DNA of 64,000 nt, from assembly GCF_042660285.1 (NCBI RefSeq), contig NZ_JBHSTP010000004.1, positions 223,017-287,016 on the forward strand. Direction: 5' to 3'. Origin of the DNA: Luethyella okanaganae. Its GTDB lineage: Bacteria; Actinomycetota; Actinomycetes; Actinomycetales; Microbacteriaceae. Both the position numbers and the translations under genes were made by a program. Shown here in pieces: positions 1 through 7,387 of the stretch. A model generated the notes under the pieces. It did no database searches. It was not told the origin of the DNA and saw only the letters and a program-made list of their open reading frames with translations. Each line of letters starts with the position of its first letter. Position 1 is the stretch's first letter.

Positions 1-781
1 GAAAGTACACGTCGAAATCGACGCCGAAGTCGTGCAAACTCTGCTTGATCTCACCGAACATGAGCTCGACGCCGCGGGAGCGGAACACCTCCTGGAGCTC
101 CTCCCGCGACAGGCTTGCCAGCTCACCCCGGTCCCCCTCGACCACCTTCGTCGCGATATCGGTGATGTAGGCGCCGCCGTAGCCGTCTTCCGGCGCGGGT
201 TCACCGAGGTGCGCGGCGACGAGACTCCTGGCGAAGCGATCGATCTGCGCGCCGTGGTCGTTGAAGTAGTACTCGCGCGAGACGAGCCCGCCCTGCGCGG
301 CGAAGATCCGGGCGAGGCTATCGCCGACCGCCGCCCAGCGCGTGCCGCCGATGTGGATGGGGCCGGTCGGATTCGCCGACACGAATTCGAGGTTCATGCG
401 CACACCGGCATATAGGATGCCGTGGCCGTAGCTCGCGCCGGACTCGACGATCTTCTTGGCGAGTGCGCCGGCCGCGGCGGCATCCAACCGGAGATTGATG
501 AAGCCGGGACCAGCGACCTCGACGCTCGCCACTCCATTGATCGAGGCCGCTCCGACGGCGATCTCGCCCGCGAGGTCGCGGGGGTTCAGGCCGAGCGGTT
601 TCGCGAGCTTCATGGCGACGCTGGACGCCCAGTCACCGTGATCGCGGTTCTTCGGACGTTCCAACACGACGTCGGCGGGGGTGAGCGATACCTCGGGTGC
701 CTCCGGAAAACCCGCGCGTCGGCCGTCGACGATCGTGCGCACGATGTCGAACAGGGACTGGGAGAGTTCTGCTGGAGTCAC
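1..781 (-). CDS. argS: arginyl-tRNA synthetase (N-terminal part, runs off the window)
   Basis: Class I aminoacyl-tRNA synthetase that charges tRNA-Arg in the cytoplasm. The minus strand reads from a GTG at 781 and is open to base 1, giving about 260 of the roughly 550 residues expected. The N-terminal tRNA-binding domain (start VTPAELSQSLFDIVRTIVDG) is followed by FVSANPTGPIHIGGTRW, which is the ArgS version of the HIGH ATP-binding motif, and by EYYFNDHGAQIDRFARSL, which is typical of ArgS. AGGA stands 9 nt before the GTG. The gene is divergent from the lipoprotein gene at 825, and a tRNA-Arg lies 0.75 kb away. The identification is firm; the C-terminus lies outside the window. Confidence 0.96.
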   Translation of the reverse strand, partial: MTPAELSQSLFDIVRTIVDGRRAGFPEAPEVSLTPADVVLERPKNRDHGDWASSVAMKLAKPLGLNPRDLAGEIAVGAASINGVASVEVAGPGFINLRLDAAAAGALAKKIVESGASYGHGILYAGVRMNLEFVSANPTGPIHIGGTRWAAVGDSLARIFAAQGGLVSREYYFNDHGAQIDRFARSLVAAHLGEPAPEDGYGGAYITDIATKVVEGDRGELASLSREELQEVFRSRGVELMFGEIKQSLHDFGVDFDVYF

Positions 782-824
782 GAGGGTAGATCCTACCGTT
801 CACCCATCTTGATAGGGTCTCAGC

Positions 825-1448
825 ATGGTCACCCTCACTCCCGGTACCGCCGCCCGTCGCGCCCGTATCGGTCTCGCGCTTGTGCCCGCCATCGTCGCTA
901 TCGGTCTCCTCGCCGCCTGCACGCCGGGGACGACGCCGACCGCGTCGCCCACGGCCGCTCCGAGCGACGGTCCGAGCGACCGTCCGAGTGCAGACCCGGA
1001 GCCGACACCCGTCCCTGCGGGAACCCCGATCCCGCTCAGCTGCGAGCAGCTGCTGACGGCAGACGATGTCTACGCCTTCAATCCGAACTTCGGAACCGCG
1101 CCGGACTACTCGCCGACGAGCGGCAGCGGGGCAGCAGCGGCTGTCGACGACAAGGGGCTGGCGTGCGGATGGCTCAACCAGACGAGCGGCGAGCTCATCG
1201 AGATCGCGGTCGCCAAGCCGAGCGAGCAGCAGCTCAGCACGCGCAAGAACGATGCGGCCGTCGAGAGCAGCGCCGTGCCCACCTATGGGACGCCGCCAGA
1301 GGTCGACGGCTTCTTCACCAAGCGCGCGGGATCAGGCGAGGCCCAGGTATTCAGGGGAAAGTACTGGGTCGTGGCGAGCTCGCCTGCCTTCTTCGAGCCG
1401 GGTGACGTTCAGCCGCTCATCGCCGCCGTGCTGTCCCACCTGCCGTGA
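825..1448 (+). CDS. putative lipoprotein, function unknown
   Basis: 207 residues. A basic start (RRAR), a hydrophobic stretch and the lipobox LLAAC near residues 28-32 predict a signal-peptidase II lipoprotein anchored to the outer face of the membrane. A Thr/Pro/Ser/Ala-rich linker (residues 33-65) precedes a globular domain with two cysteines (SCEQL and LACGW), a pattern seen in actinobacterial DUF3558-like lipoproteins; that family name is only a suggestion. The ATG has AGGG seven bases upstream. It is divergent from argS with only 43 bp between starts, so the two promoters must overlap. I do not recognise a specific function. Confidence 0.85.
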   Translation: MVTLTPGTAARRARIGLALVPAIVAIGLLAACTPGTTPTASPTAAPSDGPSDRPSADPEPTPVPAGTPIPLSCEQLLTADDVYAFNPNFGTAPDYSPTSGSGAAAAVDDKGLACGWLNQTSGELIEIAVAKPSEQQLSTRKNDAAVESSAVPTYGTPPEVDGFFTKRAGSGEAQVFRGKYWVVASSPAFFEPGDVQPLIAAVLSHLP

Positions 1449-1537
1449 TCCGCTTCGTTCGCCGAGCCTGGCAGACCCGCGGTCTGGACGAGCGCGTGTC
1501 CTGCGCTCCCTGCCCGATGCGGTAATGTCGTCTGAGC

Positions 1538-1610
1538 GCCTCCGTAGCTCAGGGGATAGAGCGCCGGTTTCCGGTACCGAAGGTCGGGGGTTCGAATCCC
1601 TCCGGGGGCA
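1538..1610 (+). tRNA. tRNA-Arg(CCG)
   Basis: A 73-nt cloverleaf. The acceptor GCCTCCG pairs with CGGGGGC and the discriminator is A. The D stem is GCTC/GAGC. The anticodon stem is CCGGT/ACCGA with the outermost pair mismatched (C-A), the anticodon CCG lies at 1571-1573, and the T loop is TTCGAAT. The CCA end is not encoded. It reads CGG codons. A tRNA-Arg near argS is a common actinobacterial arrangement. The DNA just downstream carries transposase remnants and a transposon, consistent with tRNA-adjacent insertion. Confidence 0.95.
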
Positions 1611-1671
1611 CTGTGTGATGAGTCGGGTCATCGGTCTCATCTGAGTCGTGGCGTGTGTCTCTTTGAGGAAG

Positions 1672-1697
1672 CCCCCTGGCCATCGGCCGGGGGTTTT
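1672..1697 (+). terminator. Rho-independent terminator after tRNA-Arg
   Basis: CCCCC-T-GGCC pairs with GGCCGGGGG across the loop ATC, with one bulged T, and is followed by TTTT. It lies about 60 bp past the tRNA and overlaps the edge of the IS481 remnant. Confidence 0.6.
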
Positions 1698-1703
1698 CTG
1701 GGT

Positions 1704-1907
1704 GTTGCGCCTGTGGGTGCGAGCGGGGTTGATCTCGTTGCTTGCGATGGCTTCAGCGCTGTCGAGGCGGATGACGGTGATGGTGTGTTCGTCGGCGATG
1801 GCGAGGATGCGGGCGCCGCGGTGTTCGATTCCGAGGCCGAGGTGGTGCATTCGTCCGGCGCGGCGGAAGCTGATCTTGCCGTTGGTGCCGACGTGATCCG
1901 TAGCGGA
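1704..1907 (-). pseudogene. remnant of an IS481-type transposase (C-terminal fragment)
   Basis: The minus-strand frame reads HVGTNGKISFRRAGRMHHLG, then GLGIEHRGARILAIADEHTI, TVIRL and NPARTHRR. This matches the C-terminal end of IS481-family integrase-type transposases (pattern: D-x-x-G-x-I-x-L-R-x-x-G-R-x-H-H-x-G-x-G, Val/Leu-rich strand, D-P-T-R-x-Y-Q). No DDE catalytic core or start is present, so only about 65-70 residues survive. It lies beside tRNA-Arg. The ends of the remnant are approximate. Confidence 0.65.
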
Positions 1908-1927
1908 GTCGGTGGCGACCGCGCTAC

Positions 1928-1993
1928 GAGTGTGCCTGTTTCCGACGAGGCGTACCGCAATAACGGGAATACTCGTCGGAAACGGACACACTC
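1928..1993. repeat. long inverted repeat (22-bp arms), same family as 22465-22530
   Basis: Arms 1928-1949 and 1972-1993 match at 20 of 22 positions around a 22-nt spacer. The arm core reads GTCCGTTTCCGACGAG. The same arm sequence with small changes recurs at 22465-22530. There is no T-tract, so it is not an obvious terminator. It lies at the broken 5' edge of the IS481 remnant. Confidence 0.8.
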
Positions 1994-2469
1994 GGCACAG
2001 CATGATCGGGTTCGAGAGTCGTTGCCGCGATGGCAGCGCAAGTATTTGCAGTACTGCGATCGCCTCGTCGTTCTGAGGGCGGTCGTAAGCCGGGCGACGA
2101 AACCTCATCCTAGGCGAGCAATAGTGGAAGGAGCACCGACTCGAGTTAGCCCAATTCCATGTGTGACAACCGGTTCGTACGAATGAGTAGATCGATAGAA
2201 ATCCTGTTTCCTCGAACGCTGATGCTTGAGAACGTGGTCAGCACGCCGATAGAAACTAGCAGACCGAGTAGCCTTCAAAAGGCAGCTATTGGCATCAACC
2301 AGTTCATTCGCAGTCGAGGGGCGAAGCCACAGGGTCCGCTTGTTCAGATCACGCAGGTAGCCAACAGGTCCGGGTCGGTTCACCAAACTAGTACGCGGTT
2401 CCTCAGACAGGCAAGCGCACTGCTTAGCGGGGGCGGGGCTGGTTACAGCGCACGCGCACGACCGCCAGA
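1994..2469. other. no confident gene; probable eroded DNA
   Basis: ORFs in this stretch (for example 2105-2386 minus and 2159-2629 plus) lack the GC-rich third-position signature of the neighbouring genes and have no domain I recognise. The composition is less GC-rich than the flanks. I read it as decayed accessory DNA between the IS481 remnant and the interrupted reductase gene. Confidence 0.4.
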
Positions 2470-2711
2470 CACAACACCCGGGTCATCGGCGGCGGCGACG
2501 CGATCGAGCAGCTCACGACCCTGCGAGCACGGGCCGACGGCGACATCGGTTTCGGTGGCGCGACTCTCGCCACTCAGTTGCTGCGAGCGCGGCTTCTCGA
2601 TGAGCTGCTGCTCTTCACACACCCCGTGATCCTGGGCGAAGGCCGGCCGTTGCTCGATGAACACGACGAACCGGTCGAGCTCGATCTGATCGAGCACCGA
2701 TCGTTCGACGA
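2470..2711 (+). pseudogene. RibD C-terminal/dihydrofolate-reductase-type gene, part 1 (5' truncated, cut by transposon)
   Basis: The frame reads TRVIGGGDAIEQLTTLRARA, DGDIGFGGATLATQLL and LLDELLLFTHPVILGEGRPL. These match the C-terminal half of RibD_C/DHFR-fold reductases (GGxxLxxxLL..LvDEl.l...PviLGeGrpLf). The N-terminal half is missing. The frame is cut at residue motif RSFDE by the transposon that begins at 2712, and it resumes at 5694 as DGVTMHRYAVRGARTPN plus stop. TTCGACGA at 2704-2711 is the left copy of the target duplication. It is a pseudogene twice over: 5' loss and insertion. Confidence 0.85.
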
Positions 2712-2746
2712 ACTGGGTATCTGCTTGGGTCAAGTAGCATGTGCGG
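2712..2746 (+). repeat. left terminal inverted repeat of the IS1595-type transposon
   Basis: 35 bp, a perfect inverted copy of 5651-5685. It preserves the transposase start codon position (ATG at 2739), but the following frame closes at once (ATG TGC GGA TGA). Confidence 0.93.
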
Positions 2747-2790
2747 ATGACGGAATTGGGGCCGTCCCCGCCTATGATCCGCGGCCGACG

Positions 2791-2826
2791 CTCATGAGGG
2801 CGAGCCGATCGGCTCGCCCTCATGAG
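2791..2826. repeat. perfect 36-bp palindrome, likely terminator of the cargo genes
   Basis: Each half reads CTCATGAGGGCGAGCCGA inward, centred on GATC with no loop. It lies just inside the left transposon end, downstream of the minus-strand cargo genes, where it could act as a terminator or insulator. Confidence 0.8.
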
Positions 2827-2943
2827 TAATTGAGTGTCCGCTCATCTACTTATCCGCGTGGAACTCCCGCAAAAAACGCGTGGCCTTAACCTGATTGTCC
2901 TGTGCCGGCCGTGCGCGGATGTTGCGCGGACAGCGCGGGGGAT

Positions 2944-3129
2944 CTATTGGCTCGTGAAGAGGATGATTGTGATCAGCACGGCTGCGAAGGCAATGATGGT
3001 CGCCACTGGCTCCCACCAGCGGATACGTCGCGGCTTTTTGGCTGGGCCATCACTGAACGACTGGCCGAGCGGGGATCCGTTCATTCCTGGCATCTGGCCG
3101 AACTCTTGTTGATGTCTGTCGTTCGTCAT
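2944..3129 (-). CDS. small single-pass membrane protein, transposon cargo
   Basis: 61 residues. An N-terminal Met/Gly/Asn-rich hydrophilic half (MTNDRHQQEFGQMPGMNG) and a basic patch (KKPRRIRWW) precede one transmembrane helix (EPVATIIAFAAVLITIILF) at the extreme C-terminus. This is the topology of a tail-anchored protein with the basic patch on the cytoplasmic side. It starts 32 bp after the secreted-protein gene, so the two are probably cotranscribed. GC content is lower than in the surrounding chromosome. The function is unknown; pairing with a secreted protein suggests a partner or protection role, but that is inference. Confidence 0.7.
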   Translation of the reverse strand: MTNDRHQQEFGQMPGMNGSPLGQSFSDGPAKKPRRIRWWEPVATIIAFAAVLITIILFTSQ

Positions 3130-3161
3130 CGCTACCCCCGGCTAACACTGGTTGTGAATAC

Positions 3162-4022
3162 CTACTGCTCCGCTGGAACGAGAACGATACCTGCGGCGCC
3201 GATGCTCCGGCTCTGCGTGTTGTCGAGCACGAGCGTGCCCTTCACTGGCTCTCCAGTGTTGACCGCAAGCGAGTCAGTGATTCTTTCGAGGCCCACAACC
3301 TGTGCTGCCTCTTCCGTGATCCCCCCGTGCGGCGCTAGTGCCACCTGAATGGAGTGGCTTGGCCCCTGGGAGAGAAAGCTGAGCCCGTAGTTCTCGAACT
3401 GGGTTGCGTCGGCGCAGGTAGAACCAACGTACTCTCCCTGCGCGACGAACAAGCACGTCTCACCGTCAGCGGTACTGCCCGACCAGATGTCGCTCGTATC
3501 CGCCACGCCGTAGTACGCAAGGTCGAAGCCAGGTGCCTCGCCGGCCCGAAGCTGCTCGGCTGTAATTTCGGCGCTGGCCGGCGGGGCAAGTTCGCTACCG
3601 CCCTCGACCGCATCAAGAAGTCCCGGTGCTGCCACGCGGCCGAGCTGAGCATCAAGCAGCCATGCTGACACATCGACGTTGCCGGGATCGCTCGGATCAG
3701 GCAGGAACGTAAACTTCGCGTACGTCGTGCCCCAGCCCCGAGGTCCGTTCTGTGTTGCGCTGGCCTGGCCGCCGCTCCAGTACCCGTTGTAGGAAACTCT
3801 CGTTTCCCAGGTGTACCCGTCCGCACCGTCAATCTTGGCGGAGACCCCCGTACGAGAGAAGCTGGCCGCACCTGTGCCCGAATCGGAATACGTCGTTCCG
3901 TTCGGGGATACCGATTTGTCCAGCCATGTATAGGTGGCGGACGAGGCTGGCGCGGCAGCGCCAAATACGAGCCCCGCGGCCAGAGCCGCGGATACGAGGA
4001 GTCCTTTGGTCCTACGTTGCAT
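3162..4022 (-). CDS. secreted protein of unknown function, transposon cargo
   Basis: 286 residues from an ATG with GGAG six bases upstream. An in-frame ATG at 4046 also has a good ribosome site and would add eight residues. A Sec signal peptide (MQRRTKGLLVSAALAAGLVF, then APASSA) predicts cleavage near residue 29. The mature part is Ser/Thr/Gly-rich with several Trp and Tyr (TYTWLDKS, YNGYWSGG) and one Cys pair (ETCLFVAQGEYVGSTC), and has no further membrane segment. I do not recognise a family with confidence; the N-terminal half loosely resembles lactococcin-972-type secreted proteins. It lies inside the IS1595-type element and is less GC-rich than the chromosome. Confidence 0.8.
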   Translation of the reverse strand: MQRRTKGLLVSAALAAGLVFGAAAPASSATYTWLDKSVSPNGTTYSDSGTGAASFSRTGVSAKIDGADGYTWETRVSYNGYWSGGQASATQNGPRGWGTTYAKFTFLPDPSDPGNVDVSAWLLDAQLGRVAAPGLLDAVEGGSELAPPASAEITAEQLRAGEAPGFDLAYYGVADTSDIWSGSTADGETCLFVAQGEYVGSTCADATQFENYGLSFLSQGPSHSIQVALAPHGGITEEAAQVVGLERITDSLAVNTGEPVKGTLVLDNTQSRSIGAAGIVLVPAEQ

Positions 4023-4214
4023 GCTTATCTCCGATCGTTCGGCCATGTGCCTCTCCCTTCGGAACGTACCCCATGTTTGGGGGTCGGAGCCAGCAATATT
4101 CGCAAGGTGCTGCAATCTCCCGTCATAGGGGCTGGTCTCCGTCTGACCGTACCGGCGTACTTCACGACATCCTCAGGATCCTTCAACCGGCCGAAGAACA
4201 GGCCACGTAGCGGC

Positions 4215-4624
4215 TCATCGTGCCGGCGGCTGCCGGCCTCCGAGCCGGTCGACGGCTGACGCCCAGACCCAGTGCCGCCGCGTAGCTCGAACTCGATCTG
4301 CACGGCACGATCCGTCCATGCGATCGCGCGGCCCTGCACGCGCACGCTCGCCTCGGGGAACCGCACCCAGGCGGCAACGTCGACCGGCTCGTGTGCTTCA
4401 CGCACGTTCTCGGTGCCGACTTCCTCAGGCGTGAGCGAGATCGGCCGCGGCCGTATCGGCGTCTCGTGAATCGAGGCGTCGGAGAACGACGGGATGGGAC
4501 CCCACGTGGCAGTCTGTCCCGCTGCGGCAGGATCATCGTGCCCGGAGTTCACGGGCTCCGCGCCGACGCGACCCACTGCTCGTGGCGCTGAAGGCAACGC
4601 AACTGGCGCCAGCGACACCGCCAA
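4215..4624 (-). pseudogene. hypothetical protein, apparently frameshifted near 4280
   Basis: The frame gives ISLTPEEVGTENVREAHEPV, DVAAWVRFPEASVRVQGRAI and AWTDRAVQIEFELRGG, with strongly coding codon use. At the GGCGGCACTGGG stretch near 4275-4283 the frame loses sense, and a one-base shift gives HWVWASAVDRLGGRQPPAR and a stop at 4215-4217. The shifted ending leaves 4047-4214 free as promoter for the secreted gene, whereas the unshifted frame would run into that gene. The start is uncertain (TTG at 4624, or a GTG just inside). The family is unknown; it may be a small cytoplasmic protein found in Microbacteriaceae. Confidence 0.5.
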
Positions 4625-4630
4625 TTCGTC

Positions 4631-4671
4631 GATGATGCGTAGCCGTCACCGTGTCACGGCTACGCATCATC
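4631..4671. repeat. 16-bp perfect inverted repeat between transposase and hypothetical gene
   Basis: GATGATGCGTAGCCGT pairs perfectly with 4656-4671 around a 9-nt loop. It lies just past the transposase stop and would form a strong hairpin in the transposase transcript. It is a likely terminator without a clear T-tract. Confidence 0.7.
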
Positions 4672-4687
4672 ACCAGCCCGTCGGCCG

Positions 4688-5656
4688 CTATCCCGGCTCG
4701 GACCTGCCGTTGGCCGTGAGCTCGTGCAACGGGTGCGGCTCCGTATGCACGGCCTGCTCGAGGAGCCGGTAGAAGAGCAGGCCCCGGCTACGTGCGCCGC
4801 GCCGGTTGAAGCGGAACGTGAACTCGTCGAGGTAGTAGGCGAGGTGATCGGCAGACGTAGCGTAATGCAGGGTCCCCTGGAGCCAACGCTTCAGGAGCGA
4901 CGCGACGATATGCACGCCGGGCAGGTCGACGTGGGCAGGTATCGTGCTGCCGAGCTGGGTGTAGTAGTCGTGCTGAAAGCCGAGCCCGGACAGCCGGCGG
5001 AGTTCCCGGGCGCCGTCGGTCTTGATGTGCGAACCCGGCTCGATCGTGCGTTCAGCGAAGCGGACCAACGCCAGCGACTCGACCGGGGTGGGTTCCAATC
5101 GGATGCGGCCGAGCTTTCGTGAGGTGACCATCTCGGCCGCGACCATCACTCCGACCTTGTCGCTAGATCGGCCGTTCTTCCCGCGGCTGACTCCGCCGAT
5201 GAATGTCTCGTCGACCTCGACGCTCCCACGGAGCAGTTCCCGACCCGGGGTGACCATCGCCCGTCGGAACTTGTGCATCCAGGTCCACGCCGTCTCGTAC
5301 GACGCCAACCCGAGCACGCGCTGCAGACCCAACGCGGAGACACCGTTCTTCTGCGCCGTGATGAACCACGCCGCCGCGAACCAAGTCGAGAGCGGGGTGC
5401 GCGTCCGATCAAAGAGTGTGCCCGACGTCACCGACGTCTGACGCCCACACGCTCGGCACATCCACAACGTCGCGCTCGTCCACCAAGCACCCCGATCCCC
5501 GCAGCGCGGACACACGAACCCATCCGGCCAACGCAACCGCGAAAGGTACTCACGACAGGACTCCTCAGTCGCGAACCACTCCTGGAACGACCGGAACGTC
5601 GACGGATAATCAACATCCGCCCACGGCCGAACTGGCTCCAAATCCGTCACCCGCAC
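4688..5656 (-). CDS. IS1595-family (ISXO2-like) transposase
   Basis: 322 residues. An N-terminal zinc ribbon (CPRCGDRGAWW..CRACGRQTS, residues ~49-73) is followed by the helical region around GVSALGLQRVLGLASYETAW and the ISXO2-like DDE-type core: VEVDETFIGG, IKTDGARELRRL and LLKRWLQGTLHYA. These are the hallmarks of IS1595-family enzymes, which catalyse cut-and-paste or replicative transposition at the terminal repeats. The length is normal for the family and no frameshift is seen, so it may be active. The ATG lies within the right terminal repeat. Confidence 0.93.
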   Translation of the reverse strand: MRVTDLEPVRPWADVDYPSTFRSFQEWFATEESCREYLSRLRWPDGFVCPRCGDRGAWWTSATLWMCRACGRQTSVTSGTLFDRTRTPLSTWFAAAWFITAQKNGVSALGLQRVLGLASYETAWTWMHKFRRAMVTPGRELLRGSVEVDETFIGGVSRGKNGRSSDKVGVMVAAEMVTSRKLGRIRLEPTPVESLALVRFAERTIEPGSHIKTDGARELRRLSGLGFQHDYYTQLGSTIPAHVDLPGVHIVASLLKRWLQGTLHYATSADHLAYYLDEFTFRFNRRGARSRGLLFYRLLEQAVHTEPHPLHELTANGRSEPG

Positions 5657-5685
5657 ATGCTACTTGACCCAAGCAGATACCCAGT
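5651..5685 (-). repeat. right terminal inverted repeat of the IS1595-type transposon
   Basis: Perfect inverted copy of 2712-2746. It is followed by TTCGACGA (5686-5693), the right target-site duplication. Confidence 0.93.
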
Positions 5686-5693
5686 TTCGACGA

Positions 5694-5745
5694 TGGTGTC
5701 ACAATGCACCGATACGCCGTCCGCGGCGCACGAACACCGAACTAG
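5694..5745 (+). pseudogene. RibD C-terminal-type gene, part 2 (3' end beyond the transposon)
   Basis: Joining 2711 to 5694 gives TTC GAC GAT GGT, and the frame then reads FDDGVTMHRYAVRGARTPN and TAG. This is the usual final strand of RibD_C proteins (F-D-x-G-V-x-x-x-R-Y). The join is in frame and uses one copy of TTCGACGA, confirming the excision point. 5746-5935 shows no further gene. Confidence 0.85.
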
Positions 5746-5935
5746 CCCGCTGTCTCCCGGCTCGCGCAGGCAAGAAGTCGCCCGCCCACAAGGCCCGGAC
5801 ACATTCGGTCGCCGAAACCATGAGCAACTCGATCCTCACCTGTCGGTGGGGTCGTCGAGGATCGCGCACTCTGAGTAGGACGCCTATCCCTGTCAGGACG
5901 ACAGCGGCGGCGAGAGCTCGAACACTCTGCACCGA

Positions 5936-7387
5936 TTAGCTCGTGCTGGGCACGGCAGCATCGTCTGAGGCGGCATGTGCCGGCACGGTCGCCACGAGCG
6001 GCGCGCCCAGCACCGTTGGTCGAGGTCCACGGGTACCCCAGATTGCGAACGTGCAGGCAAGCACGGGGAGGGCGAAGGCCAGCATCGGTGCGACGAGCAT
6101 CCCGAGGAATACCGCGTACCCGAAGCCGATGAGCACGCTGACGGCGATGCGGGTGCGGCGCGGCCCGCGAAGTCGCGGGGTCATCCACCATGCGATCGCC
6201 GTTCCGGCGAGAACGGATGCGACGGCGAAGCCAGGCGCCATGCCATCCCAGGCCGGCGCGTTCAGGTAGGCGACTGCGACGGCCATGAACGACAAAGCGA
6301 CAAGGGTCGACGGCCACCAGATATGGGCGGGGCTCCTCCGCGTCCGCGCCAACGTCCGCGTCGCAGCGATGAGACCGATCGCTGCCAGAAGGGGCATCGC
6401 CGAGACGAGTGCGATCGTGATGCCTCGTCCCATGGCGACGGTTCCATCGACGGCTCCCGGCGACCAGCGTGAGCCCGTCAACGCGTACGCGATTCCGACA
6501 GCGCTGGTGATGGCAGCGATCCAGGACAGGGTCCGTGCAAGCGTCCTCGTTCGCAGCGGGAAATCGCCGGGAGCGGCGGTGGGTGCCACGGCGTGTTCCG
6601 TGGAGCGCGACTTTCTGACGGGAATGATTGTGCTGACGGGAACGATTGCGAGCAACGCGAGCCCTGCTGCGGCGATCGCCGATGCGTATGGCGTGATGAG
6701 GGCAAGTCCGATGACGGGTACGACGATGGCACCCGAGAGGAGGGCACACCCGGCGCGGACGACACTGCGCAGCCGAGTCCCCTCCAGGAGCGCGTCGACG
6801 AGCAGCCCGGTAGCCGCGGCACCCAGCATCCAGGCGACGACGAAAAGCGGCGCCCACAGGGCAGCGAGCCCGGTCGACGGTGCCCCTCGATCCGCGGCGT
6901 CGAAGCCCATGCCCCAGCCGATCTGAGTCAGCGCGGCAAGAGGAAGGGCCATCGCCAGCAGCCCGAGGACCGCGAGAACGCGGGGCTCGGAGACGAGCCC
7001 GCGGTGCCGAGCCAATGAGAGCGCACCGACGGCGACGAGTCCAGGACACACTGCGACCGACAGCAGCGGGAGCATCCATCCCACGCCGACAGTAGCAAGG
7101 GGATAGGGCGCCCAGACCATGAGCGCGCCCGCCACCGCCGAGATCGCCAGCGCGGCGAGGGCGGTCCAGAGAGCGAGCCGTGCATCCAGCCGTGCCCCAA
7201 GACCGTAGACGACCGCCGAGTACCGCTCACCGACGGACGGGGCCGTTCGGCCCTGGCGCTCCGCATTATCAAGCATGATTCCCAGCAGCACGGCCTCGTT
7301 GTCGTCTCGCCACGACTTCGGATACCACCGCAGCAGTCGATGGAACCGCTCTTCCGCTGACTTGCCCATCTCTCCGGGCGTGTTCAC
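5936..7387 (-). CDS. multi-pass membrane protein in a PadR operon
   Basis: 483 residues. A cytoplasmic N-terminal region (EERFHRLLRWYPKSWR, DNEAVLLGIMLDNAERQG) is followed by about ten to twelve hydrophobic segments. The N-terminal RLLRWYPKSWR motif is typical of actinobacterial permease-like proteins encoded next to PadR regulators, whose function is unknown. It overlaps the PadR gene by 4 bp (ATGA at 7384-7387), so it is translationally coupled and very probably under PadR control. Confidence 0.85.
   Translation of the reverse strand: MNTPGEMGKSAEERFHRLLRWYPKSWRDDNEAVLLGIMLDNAERQGRTAPSVGERYSAVVYGLGARLDARLALWTALAALAISAVAGALMVWAPYPLATVGVGWMLPLLSVAVCPGLVAVGALSLARHRGLVSEPRVLAVLGLLAMALPLAALTQIGWGMGFDAADRGAPSTGLAALWAPLFVVAWMLGAAATGLLVDALLEGTRLRSVVRAGCALLSGAIVVPVIGLALITPYASAIAAAGLALLAIVPVSTIIPVRKSRSTEHAVAPTAAPGDFPLRTRTLARTLSWIAAITSAVGIAYALTGSRWSPGAVDGTVAMGRGITIALVSAMPLLAAIGLIAATRTLARTRRSPAHIWWPSTLVALSFMAVAVAYLNAPAWDGMAPGFAVASVLAGTAIAWWMTPRLRGPRRTRIAVSVLIGFGYAVFLGMLVAPMLAFALPVLACTFAIWGTRGPRPTVLGAPLVATVPAHAASDDAAVPSTS

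Larger units (their letters stand above)
2712..5685 (-). mobile_element. IS1595-family transposon with cargo genes (2974 bp)
   Basis: Both ends begin ACTGGGTATCTGCTTGGGTC reading inward. The inverted repeats are identical for 35 bp (2712-2746 and 5651-5685) and similar for about 10 bp more. TTCGACGA flanks both ends (2704-2711 and 5686-5693) as an 8-bp target duplication, the size expected for IS1595-family transposition. The transposase (4688-5656) starts inside the right repeat: its ATG lies 24 bp from the end. Cargo on the same strand is a frameshifted hypothetical gene, a secreted protein and a small membrane protein. The host gene is a RibD-C-type reductase. All borders are read directly from the sequence. 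Confidence 0.92.

Noticed and set aside
422..1405. 327-codon plus-strand ORF
   Set aside because: It is antisense to argS over its first third and out of frame with the lipoprotein; its Arg/Gly/Ser-rich composition is that of a shadow frame.
1332..2108. 258-codon minus-strand ORF as a whole gene
   Set aside because: Only residues ~68-135 resemble a transposase; the rest crosses the tRNA and the lipoprotein in antisense.
2105..2386. 93-codon minus-strand ORF
   Set aside because: No domain, no ribosome site, and no GC bias at third positions; treated as eroded intergenic DNA.
5742..7079. 445-codon Arg-rich minus-strand ORF
   Set aside because: Shadow of the membrane protein at 5936-7387 in another frame.
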